Below, in pieces: positions 55,804 through 64,000 of a stretch of 64,000 nucleotides of DNA. The notes below the pieces were generated by a model. It made no database searches, was not told where the DNA came from, and saw only the letters and a list, made by a program, of their open reading frames with translations. How positions within the stretch are numbered: position 1 is the first letter of the stretch; each line of letters begins with the position of its first letter. The stretch is taken from NCBI GenBank assembly GCA_029204225.1, contig CM055097.1, forward strand, positions 61,724,640 to 61,788,639, in the 5' to 3' direction. The DNA is from Diphasiastrum complanatum. Lineage: Eukaryota > Streptophyta > Lycopodiopsida > Lycopodiales > Lycopodiaceae. A program made the position numbers and the translations under genes.

Positions 55804-56200
55804 GCTCCCTCTCAAAGTGGCAGTTGGATTAGCCCCATCTTCTTCACTGCTTCTCGAACAAGGCTTTACTTAGCGGCTTTGTAAAGATATCAGCTGCCAT
55901 TTCCTCTGTAGGTATGAAGACTGTCTTCAGTATCTTAACATGATACTTGATAGCTATGTGCTTCATTTTTGAGTGAAATACAAGATCTTTCATAAGATAG
56001 ATTGCTGAAGTGTTATCCATTAACAAGACATAAGGTTTAGAAATAGATTTATCAAATCCTTCTAACATCTGTTTGATCTAAATCAGCTCATTTGCCATCT
56101 TAGTTGCTACTACATATTCGGCCTCACAGGAAGATTGAGCTACTATTGTTTGTATGGCTACGCCAGATGCTAGTATACAACCTCCTGAAATGCTTTATGG
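55804..56200 (-). pseudogene. Copia A RNase H end (copy 3)
   Basis: Minus strand: SGGCILASGVAIQTIVAQSSCEAEYVVATKMANELI, stop, IKQMLEGFDKSISKPYVLLMDNTSAIYLMKDLVFHSKMKHIAIKYHV, then ADIFTKPLSKALFEKQ. Glu and Asp catalytic positions survive, but a stop and a small deletion (KYHVKILK, missing IWDLVEKK) break it. Left of 56200 the sequence changes to unrelated DNA. Confidence 0.88.
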
Positions 56201-56894
56201 ATGTGATTCCATGCATTGATATGTAGGGTGGGCTCTACACCCTATAAATACACCCACCGATGTCTATGGGGATCATTGAGAGTTTACGATTGTTATGTTG
56301 AAGCGCTTCTACCAATCGGATTTGCATATGCTTATCTCGTGGTTGCTCAAGGGCTGGATCCGTATTGATCCATGATTTGGTTGGCAGGTATGGTCTACCA
56401 TATTCTATCTCATGTCTTTTGACACTCCAGTTTATTTGATCCGCTTGGGCATGTCAGAGAAATTAATCACCACTAATTAGATGGATTAGTAAGACATTGC
56501 ACTCGAAATTTTATAAGTCAAGTGCATTAGTCTAAAACAAAATCTAGTTTACATAGCAAGCCTAATCCATGTGCCCCGCATACTAAGCCAACAAGTGTCT
56601 CTTATGATGTCAAACATTTAGTGGTTCCAACTGTAACAAACATATAGTGACACATATGACTTAACATAACTTAAGCTTAGTTTAACAGAAATAACAATGA
56701 GTTAATCAGATCTTAACTCCAACATTAATCAATTAAATTTTGAATAAGTATCAAAGGCACTACAATGAAATGTAGATTCCAACAAGGAAAAGGAATCAAA
56801 ATACGAACAAAGCGAATGGTTTTAAGGCATCTTTGAGAGTACTTTTAAGCATTGATGTACTAAAAGTACATGACATTAGACCTTGCCAATCTAG
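56201..56894. other. Unassigned region with TATA-like box
   Basis: Contains CACCCTATAAATACACCC near 56240-56260 (promoter-like on plus strand) but no recognisable ORF. Might be LTR-derived. Confidence 0.35.
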
Positions 56895-57480
56895 GTGAAA
56901 AAGAGAAACTTTTTTATGTAGATGAACAACTAACGATGGCTGAACTGAACGAGTTAAGGGATCTCCTTTATCACTATAAAAATTGTTTCGCACAGTCATA
57001 AAAGGATCGGAGACATTTTTCCTAAAATTATGCAACATAATATACCCCTAGCAAATGGTGTAGAACCAAAAGTTAGCCATCCCTATCATTGAAATTTGTA
57101 TTATTCTCAGCTTATATAGCAAGAATTGCAAAGATCACTGGATGCTAGGTTCATCTATGACAGAGAACATACCAAGTGAGTGTCACACATAGTGATTGTA
57201 TCTAAAAATAATGGGAATATTCTCATATGCATGGATCTCAAAAAAGTTATCTATTCACAAAATCATTTTTCCCTTCCATTCACCAAGGGTGTGCTAGAAC
57301 GAATAGTAAGAGAAGAATCCTATAGCTTCCTAGATGGAGTAAGTGAGTATAACCAAGTGCAAATCACGTCAAAAGATCAACATAAAATGACTTTTACAAC
57401 AACATGGGCAATGTATGCCTTCAAGGTGATGCCATTTAGCACTTTCCAACATGTTATGTAACATGCCCTCAAGGAATTCC
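56895..57480 (+). pseudogene. Ty3-gypsy RT fragment (second gypsy element)
   Basis: Frames read NELRDLLYHYKNCFAQ (pre-RT), then from 57180 SHIVIVSKNNGNILICMDLKKV, NHFSLPFTKGVLERIVREESYSFLDGVSEYNQVQI, TFTTTWAMYAFKVMPF and TFQHVM. RT motifs lie N-terminal to the missing YxDD box. The GLCN segment after FKVMPF is reduced to ST. Cut off near 57480; no RNase H or integrase follows. Confidence 0.85.
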
Positions 57481-57719
57481 TCCATAAATTTTTGTGAAAC
57501 TTTTGTCAACTAGTTTTCTACTTCACTAGTTAGTTTGGAAATGTGAGCCTAAATGAGGCCAAGTATGAAAATAAGATGTACATGGTTAGTTCATATGTGT
57601 AAAACTAGTACAAGTGACCATTTTTAAGTTGGGTCCACTTTCATTTGGTTACTTAGTCATTAAAAATTCATTTTAGCTTTAATTTGGCAATTTTGGCCAA
57701 TATGACTATCCGGGACATT
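57481..57719. other. LTR-like spacer
   Basis: Contains TTCATATGTGTAAAACTAG near 57588, resembling a segment of the copia K LTR (17487). No ORF. Probably another decayed LTR piece; boundaries unknown. Confidence 0.3.
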
Positions 57720-59225
57720 CCAACTACTTACATCATCCGCTCGCATCCAACAAGCAGTTGATTATGTGGTCGAATTCCAATAGCCACCATAGGCAACAAA
57801 TTCAAGGGAGGGAGAAAGGGAGCTACCTGCAACCACACAAGCAGAAGATACACTTGCAGTTGATCCCACTCAAGAAGACAAAGATTAAGAAGACAGACAT
57901 GCAATCCAACATGACTCAACTAGGAGGAGCACCCCAGTCATAAACCTTAGGTTTCGAACACCGGGGAGAATAAGATCCTTAAGAGGGAGAAGTACAAGCA
58001 TTGGGAAATCAGTCTTCTCCTTCAACCACTCCTACATCCACAACATCCACATTCTCATCATCCAGTTCTCTTGCCACGACATATGTATCTACTTCCATGT
58101 CTGTTTTATCTTCCACACCATCTATCGCAACTTCCCTCATCACAATACCACCACTACCATCTTACTATACATCCTTCTATTATTCCACCATCTCACCATT
58201 CATCTCTTTTCAAATATTGTACCGAGGCAGCTAAAAGGTCATTACAGTGTCTTGCGGAGACCAACTACCACCTACATTGGTTGGTCAATCAGAAAGAAAG
58301 CAAGTGAAGTCGCAAGAAAATATAATAAAAAAGAAAGAAAAAATAATCAAAGAGATCCAACTGAGAAGGCCAATACAAAAGAAAAGATCGAGAAGCAGAC
58401 AAAGATCTTGGCCAAGTCTCAACAAATAATGAATCAAAGGAAAAGATGAAGACGACTGCAGGACAAAGTGAGCTCCATACCAAGTAATTGATGATCAAAG
58501 CTTGACACTACAAAGATCTAAAGCTACAACTATAATATTGTAATTTCCTTCACCTTCCACCAAACCCCTCATCATATTTCCCTACCATCATCAACCCATT
58601 TGTCCAATCTGTTTCTACCACCAATTTCATAACCTCCTTGAAGACTGATAACCCAAGGTTTGTGCAAGCTACCAATTGAAGGTTCTCCATTTCTCGTTGA
58701 GACAAGAGTGTCGATGAGGCCGGGACTTCGACTGGAAGAAGAACTGAGGAAACACATTGAAGCAGAAAGGAGAATACAAAGAGTGCCAAGACAATTCATG
58801 ATTATTTGGCAAGACCTACAAGGAAATTGTCCGAGAAATCCAAAGAAAAGATCCAAAGGAAATTTTCAGAGGACAATATGCTTAGATGATCGAGAGTTGG
58901 TATACAAACATGCTTATACCAGTGGTTAGGCCTTATCTGGAACCTATTCCGTTGGGCATAAAAAAACGAGATTCATCACATTCGAAGCCATTGGAAGGGA
59001 GATACGTTGTGAGAAGTCTCTTGATAAAAATAAAGCTGAAAAGAACAAGCAAGAGACTCTCAGTTATGTAGGGCTATCCTGATAATCTGCTGTGATTTTG
59101 AAGTGTTGCCGAGAAGCGCGACATTAACCAATAAGTTATTGGTTTTACGCAGACAAATGATGATTCATGCCTTTCCAAGAATCAAGCGTCAAAGCTAAGG
59201 CATTGCAGTGGGACCTGAAACACTA
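57720..59225 (+). pseudogene. Post-RT ORF region of second gypsy element
   Basis: Order: a Ser/Thr/Pro-rich stretch (58001-58234, GNQSSPSTTPTSTTSTFSSSS), a Lys/Glu/Gln-rich helix (58250-58450, KERKNNQRDPTEKANTKEK), then 58660-58929 with RPGLRLEEELRKHIEAERRIQRVP, and a basic tail. This order (low-complexity, coiled-coil, C-terminal part, PPT) parallels 5740-7080 in the first gypsy element, though sequence identity is weak. No catalytic motif. Broken by stops. Confidence 0.4.
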
Positions 59226-59238
59226 TAGGGGGGGATAA
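59226..59238 (+). promoter_or_regulatory. Polypurine tract of second gypsy element
   Basis: TAGGGGGGGATAA directly precedes TGTTAGC; similar to GGTGGGGGATAT at 7070. Confidence 0.75.
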
Positions 59239-60170
59239 TGTTAGCTGATGCCATGCCCCTGAGGTATCGATGCAGTGTCTCATCACCCAAAAAGGGTTTC
59301 TAGCAGAGATGAAGTTGAGAGTCAATCTAAGAGCACAAGAATCATTAGTACCAGGCTAAAATGAATATTCCGTGAGCCCCATGGTATCTTCCGAAAGATG
59401 GATAGCCATGTAGGAGCTAGCAATTTAGAATATCTCAGCTTGAGTTATGTTTTTATTAAAGAGGCCTCCTATTATCAAGTAAGAGGTGGAACTCAAATCT
59501 TTATAGATTGGGGTGTACTTACTTGCAACAGGTGGACTCTAAAATATGATACAATTTGATTCTACAGCTCGTGGGTATAGATAGAGGCCTCCTCTACGAT
59601 ATCCATAACATGTGTTATGTACTGAAATGTTGTTGCTCCTTGAATTGAAGATTCTACTACTTGCATTTCCTTCCATGCTCCATCTTCATGCATATAGTTT
59701 GGGTATTGATGTTTGAATGTGTTTGTTGTTGTTAATTCTCTCTTAAGGATTGGTTTGGGATTAGTATCAGGTAGATGTGCAGGGCTTGGAGGCTGCTCCA
59801 TTATTCTACTCAGTTCAGATGCTTCCTAGTTATCGGTTCCCTGAGGAGTTCTTCTTACAACTGTTGAGTGACAATTGTAAGAAGCACTTTGTAGGATTCC
59901 CATTTGTGTTAGCATCAGGTAGATGTGTAGGACTTGGAGATTGATCCACCATTCCACAGATTTCCGATGTTTTCCAATTTCTGGCTCCCTAAGGAATTCT
60001 CCTTACAACTATTGAGTGACAATTGTAGGAAGCACTTTGTAGGTTCTGTGATTTTAGTTTTAAAGAGGTTGTGTTGATTCTGTGATCCCAATAGGAGTAG
60101 ATTAAATTTAATTCCCTGTTTTTTGCTCAAATTAGTTTAGTGATAATCTGTAGTTTGTAAAAAATAATGA
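59239..60170 (+). mobile_element. 3' LTR of second gypsy element
   Basis: Starts TGTTAGCTGATGCC after the tract. Includes a 148-bp direct repeat (59755-60050). The end is not fixed: no sister LTR is present. It is AT-rich with no ORF of note. Confidence 0.6.
59755..60050 (+). repeat. Tandem direct repeat, 148-bp unit, two copies
   Basis: ATCAGGTAGATGTG at 59766 and 59914, and TGAGTGACAATTGTA[A/G]GAAGCACTTTGTAGG in both. The copies differ by several substitutions. Confidence 0.85.
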
Positions 60171-60589
60171 ATGAATTGAAACAGTCTGTAGAATGTAGGA
60201 AATCAAGTTCTTGGCAGATCCTATATCCAAGATGAGCTACAATTGTCAATAAAGGACCAAAATCAGGTCGTAGGTGTGCTTTTTTTCATATTCCATGACG
60301 AGGTCAATGATTGGATCAATGTACTCTCATTGGGTCTTTTTGAAGTCCATGAGTATTTGCTTGGTTGTCCGAAGGTTAGCAATCATTGTCCTATACTTCT
60401 TGATGGGAACTGGTGCAGTATCAAGCATGAGAGACATGGTTAGATAGTGTTTGATGGCCTCCTAGTGATGGCCATGCCTAATCCTCCATGCTTGAGCAAA
60501 TTGTTTTTGGTGCTTGGTCATATTTATTTTATTTTCTGCTTTCCTTTGTTGAGCAGCCAGTTGGTTTTGTAAGTGATTGGCTTGTAATT
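60171..60589. other. Unassigned junction
   Basis: Between the gypsy LTR and copia E gag. No domain seen. Confidence 0.4.
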
Positions 60590-61170
60590 GTAGCACATTG
60601 AATAGTTTGAGTGAGTCACATCAGATGTTTGTGTTAAGCATAGCCACACGGGAAAATCTTCCAACCTATGAAGAGTTAGGTGGATTGCTTTTGCAAGAAG
60701 AACAACGTCAAGAGAACTTGAGTCATCGCAACAGGGGATTTGATCAAGCTCTTGCAGTCAAAGGACGTGGTGGTAGATTTGGTCGTGGAAGACACCAATC
60801 AAGAGGTGGAAACTCAAATCGTGGACCATTCCAACAATTTCAAGAACAATCCAATGATGGCCCGAATCGAGAAAATTGGAATCAAGGCCGAGGTCAAGGA
60901 CACGACTATTCCAAGCAAAATAAACCTGGAAATTGTAGGTATTCAACAAACCTAGCCATTGGGAGCGTGAATGCTTCAAGAAACAGAAGGAGTTGAAACA
61001 AAGAAAAGACAAAGGACAAGTAGGAAATTATGCTGATCAACATCAATTTGATGAGTATTATTATGAAGACAATTATGTTGATCAACATCAGTACGATGAT
61101 GATCAATATGAAGATGATACAAGTGAGAGCTCAAAATTGTTCATTACAGCATTAATGACAAGTGATGAAA
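60590..61170 (+). pseudogene. Copia E gag C-terminal half
   Basis: Frame reads TLNSLSESHQMFVLSIATRENLPTYEELGGLLLQEEQR (end of the UBN2-type gag), a Gly/Arg/Gln-rich linker, and a CCHC knuckle split by a frameshift near 60945-60975 (CRY...PSHWEREC). After it: an Asp/Tyr/His-rich segment with repeated DQHQ[F/Y]D near 61030-61100. The gag N-terminus and 5' LTR are missing. Confidence 0.8.
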
Positions 61171-61530
61171 CCAATGATACCTAGTACATTGATAGTGGTG
61201 CATCCAAACACACATGACTTCATGGAAAGAGTGGTTTTCAGAACTCAAGGGAACTCACAATGGTGATGAAGTTGGACAAGCCGATGGCAAATTGCTATCT
61301 GTTAAAGGAGTTGGAGTGGTACCAGTGAAGTTAACCAGCAGGAAGATAAAGCGGATAAGCAATGTGCAATATGTACCTGGTTTAGCTAACAATCTACTAT
61401 TTGTTGGGATGATGGTTGATCACCAACTCAAGGTTGATTTTGATAGCGACAAATGTCTTGTCAAAGACATCAAGAATCACTACAAAGTGATTGCTGCATG
61501 AGCTAGAGTCAACGAGAATCAACTCTACAA
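61171..61530 (+). pseudogene. Copia E protease and gag_pre-integrase
   Basis: The protease box YIDSGASKHT lies near 61180-61215, right after a stop (61180-61182, TAG). Then open 61214-61501: WKEWFSELKG, LLSVKGVGVVPVKL, VQYVPGLANNLLFVGMM. The catalytic Asp is kept. Confidence 0.8.
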
Positions 61531-62315
61531 ATTGAATGCGAGATCTTTTACTGAAGCTATGGTAAGCACTATTGATAGTCGAAGTGACCTTTGGCATCAA
61601 AGGTTTGGTCATATCAGTGCTCAAAGCTTGCAAATCCTTCAAAGAAGTAATCTAGTTGTTGGATTGCCTGATATCACTTTTGAAGGAAAAATTTGTGAGG
61701 GTTGCATTTTGGGAAAACAGCATAGAGAGAGATTTCCCAAAGATGGAACAAGAAGAGCCAATGACATTCTTGATCTTGTTCATAGTGATTTGTGTGGACC
61801 AATACAAAGTAGGTCCATTAGTGGTTGTTACTATTTCATTACATTCATTGATGACTATAGTAGACATATCTGGATTTATTTCATAAGCAAGAAATCTGAT
61901 GCTTTTGCCTAGTTTAGAGAGTTCAAGACTCTAGTTGAAAAACAAACAGGTTGTTATATTAAGACTCTCAGATCAGATGGTGGCGGTGAGTATTTTTCAA
62001 CAGAGTTTATAAATTTTTGCAAGAAAGAGACAAACTATTGCACCCTATTCACCACAACAGAATGGAGTTGCAGAACGGAAAAATAGATCCATTGTGGAGA
62101 TGGCTAGGGCAATGCTTAAGAGCAAGGGTTTTCCAAATACTTTTTGGGCAAAAGCATGCAACACAGCTACTCATATCTTGAATCGGTGTCCTACAAAGTC
62201 CGTGGAGGGTAAGACACCTTACGAAGCTTTTACTGGAAAGAAACCTAATGTTTCTCATTTATGAGTATTTCGTTGTGATGCTTACGCTCATGTGCTTGAT
62301 GAAAAACGATAGAAG
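61531..62315 (+). pseudogene. Copia E integrase
   Basis: 61532-61912 reads LWHQRFGHISAQSLQIL and CEGCILGKQHRERFP (complete HHCC finger), LVHSDLCGPIQSRSISGCYYFITFIDDYSRHIWIYF (first Asp), stop, [14 protein letters not shown] near 61970 (second Asp), [21 protein letters not shown] near 62045 (Glu; frameshift), FWAKACNTATHILNRCPTKSVEGKTPYEAFTGKKPNVSHL. All three catalytic residues are present. Stops and frameshifts split the ORF. Confidence 0.9.
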
Positions 62316-63053
62316 TTGGATGCAAAAGCTATTAAGTGTATTTTCCTTGGATATGATGAAAGAGCCAAGGCATACAAGATGTATGACACAGATGCACAAA
62401 AGATCGTGATTTCCAGAGATGCTACTTTTGACGAGATGGGTCAAAATGACCAAATAAAATTGACAATTGATTCCTTTGATGATAAAGCCAAAGTACAGGT
62501 GAAGAAAGAAGTTACTGTCAATATGGAAGAGCCAATGGAAAAAGACAGGGTTAATAATGAGATTCCTAGGAGAGTGCCTAAGTGGTACTTGTCAGTAACA
62601 GGTGATGCTAATAAGGGAGATACTCCCGAATCAAGTGAGCAGGGAGAGCTTAGGAGATCAAGCAAAAATCGAAAACCTCCAGCTCGACTAGAGATGAATC
62701 TAGCCCTAATGGGATCCATCTCAACGGCTCAAGAACCTAAAACTTTCAACGAAGCAAAGGAACACAAGGAGTGGCATGCAACTATGGAAACAAAAATGGA
62801 GGCTATATCGAAGAACAAAACGTGGGACTTGGTTGAGTTACCTGATGGTAAGACGCCTATCACATGTAAGTGGATCTACAAGACAAAGTATGGAGCAGAT
62901 GGGCAACTCAACAAGTACAAGGCACGACGACTTGCAAGAGGTTTTGAGCAGCAGGAAGGTATAGACTTTGAGGAGACCTTCGCACATGTAGCCAAAATGG
63001 TAACTATTCATTTTATCATTGCAATTTCTGCTTTCTATGGTTGGAAAATCTAG
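62316..63053 (+). CDS. Copia E integrase end, linker and RT N-terminus
   Basis: 245-residue open frame: CIFLGYDERAKAYKMYD (integrase C-terminal motif), a charged linker, then from about residue 155 PKTFNEAKEHKEWHATMETKMEAISKNKTWDLVELP, CKWIYKTKYGADGQLNKYKARRLARGFEQQEGIDFEETFAHVAKMVTI, then a stop followed by QMDVKFAFLNGVL, the region of the first RT catalytic Asp. Truncated at about 63100 before YVDD. Confidence 0.88.
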   Translation: MDAKAIKCIFLGYDERAKAYKMYDTDAQKIVISRDATFDEMGQNDQIKLTIDSFDDKAKVQVKKEVTVNMEEPMEKDRVNNEIPRRVPKWYLSVTGDANKGDTPESSEQGELRRSSKNRKPPARLEMNLALMGSISTAQEPKTFNEAKEHKEWHATMETKMEAISKNKTWDLVELPDGKTPITCKWIYKTKYGADGQLNKYKARRLARGFEQQEGIDFEETFAHVAKMVTIHFIIAISAFYGWKI

Positions 63054-63110
63054 CAAATGGACGTCAAATTTGCTTTTCTTAATGGAGTATTGAATGATGA
63101 GAGTGCACTA

Positions 63111-64000
63111 GCGAGTCATAACAATTATCAATATTTGATCTTGTAAAAGCCATTATGTGAGAAGGCAATATCAATGATTAATCACTTTTTACAAATATTT
63201 CAATAGATGACTTTAGCTAGTGTTTAGCATAGAAAGTAGCACAACCTTTTTCAATCATGAATTTTTTTGCAATAACAACATAACAAGGTGTCCTAGAAGA
63301 ATGAGAAAACTACAACCACACATGCAATTGAGCACTTTGTCCAAAAATGACAACCCCACAAGCATCAACTACAAATAATGTATGTTAATTTGAGTATCAA
63401 GTTTGTTGAAGTTCAAACTTCAAGGAATGGTTATTCAAAACTTAAATGAAAATCTATATTTTGATTAAGGGTGATTGTGTTGTGTATGAACATAATCCCA
63501 ATAATAAATAACAAATATTCTCAGCCACTACCCAGTTTTCATTATCACAAATCAAAGTTTTACACAATTTTATAAACTTTAAATTATTGATAAACAATGT
63601 CCAGCCACTCTTACAATCAATGTGATAGCAACTAATTGCACACTACACGCAAGCATTTGCAAGAATTTAGGATAACTTGGATTTGCTTGAAAAGTAGGTT
63701 TCTTTATGCTTGGCTTCACCTAACTTTCATAACTATGCCACAATTAATCTTTTAAAGCATATGTAACAATCTTTATGTAATATGTCCAAGAAGCAATTAT
63801 TTATTTCAAGCTTTTTACAGGTTGGAAAGAAGCACATGTAACACAATCCTTCACCTCGCCTTCTATAGAATTGTGAATGGGAAGACATATTTGCAACTAC
63901 TCAACAACATTTTGATGTCCGCAACAAGAGAAAGTGAATGCAACTAGCAAGGACCAATAGGTAGGCTACATTTACAATGCACTGATGTATTTAGGTGGGC
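63111..64000. other. AT-rich region without recognised feature
   Basis: No ORF with known domain; no microsatellite or clear LTR terminus. Confidence 0.4.

Overview
This window looks like nuclear DNA from a land plant with a large, repeat-rich genome. The main evidence is many interleaved, decayed Ty1-copia and Ty3-gypsy LTR retrotransposons, tRNA-Met-type primer sites (TGGTATCAGAGC), a LINE 3' end, an En/Spm (CACTA) transposase fragment, long GA/CT and AT microsatellites, and no convincing host gene. The lineage cannot be settled from the sequence alone. Nearly every coding stretch is a fragment of gag, protease, integrase, reverse transcriptase or RNase H, and most carry stops or frameshifts.

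Layout. 1-7642: a copia pol remnant, then one gypsy family split by an inversion (protease-RT on the minus strand, RNase H-integrase on the plus strand), an unrecognised post-integrase ORF region, a polypurine tract and a 3' LTR. 8137-15304: a large imperfect inverted repeat with GA/CT microsatellites at its inner ends, enclosing two fused copia gag-protease remnants. 15296-19440: gypsy RT pieces in both orientations and copies of a copia-type element here called K. 19457-23390: a 5'-LTR-gag-protease-RT-RNase H portion of the same gypsy family as 1193-7642. 23400-24900: a degraded copia-like LTR. 25182-29757: a nearly perfect 2.3-kb tandem duplication with a GA microsatellite, an acidic ORF and a LINE zf-RVT end. 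31256-31308 and 37521-37604: two very short tRNA-like retroposons with 13- and 15-bp target duplications. 31740-32520 and 37640-38340: chromovirus-like gypsy integrase and gag/protease pieces. 32637-37494: the most complete K element, with LTRs, PBS, PPT and an intact gag-protease ORF, but no visible integrase or RT. 38450-45457: copia A (plus) interrupted by copia B (minus). 46030-47907: CACTA fragment fused to copia D (minus). 47908-54828: copia C (minus), an almost full-length element with 5-bp target duplications, inserted into the LTR of D and itself carrying a solo-LTR-like insertion. 54868-56200: another copia A 3' end. 56895-60170: gypsy RT, post-RT ORF region, PPT and LTR. 60590-63110: copia E gag-protease-integrase-RT, truncated.

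How parts work together. The autonomous families, when intact, would supply integrase and RT. Element K keeps LTRs, priming signals and gag-protease but has about 2 kb of unrecognised sequence where pol should be, so it probably depended on enzymes from relatives. The short tRNA-like inserts would depend on LINE machinery, of which only a 3' remnant is seen here.
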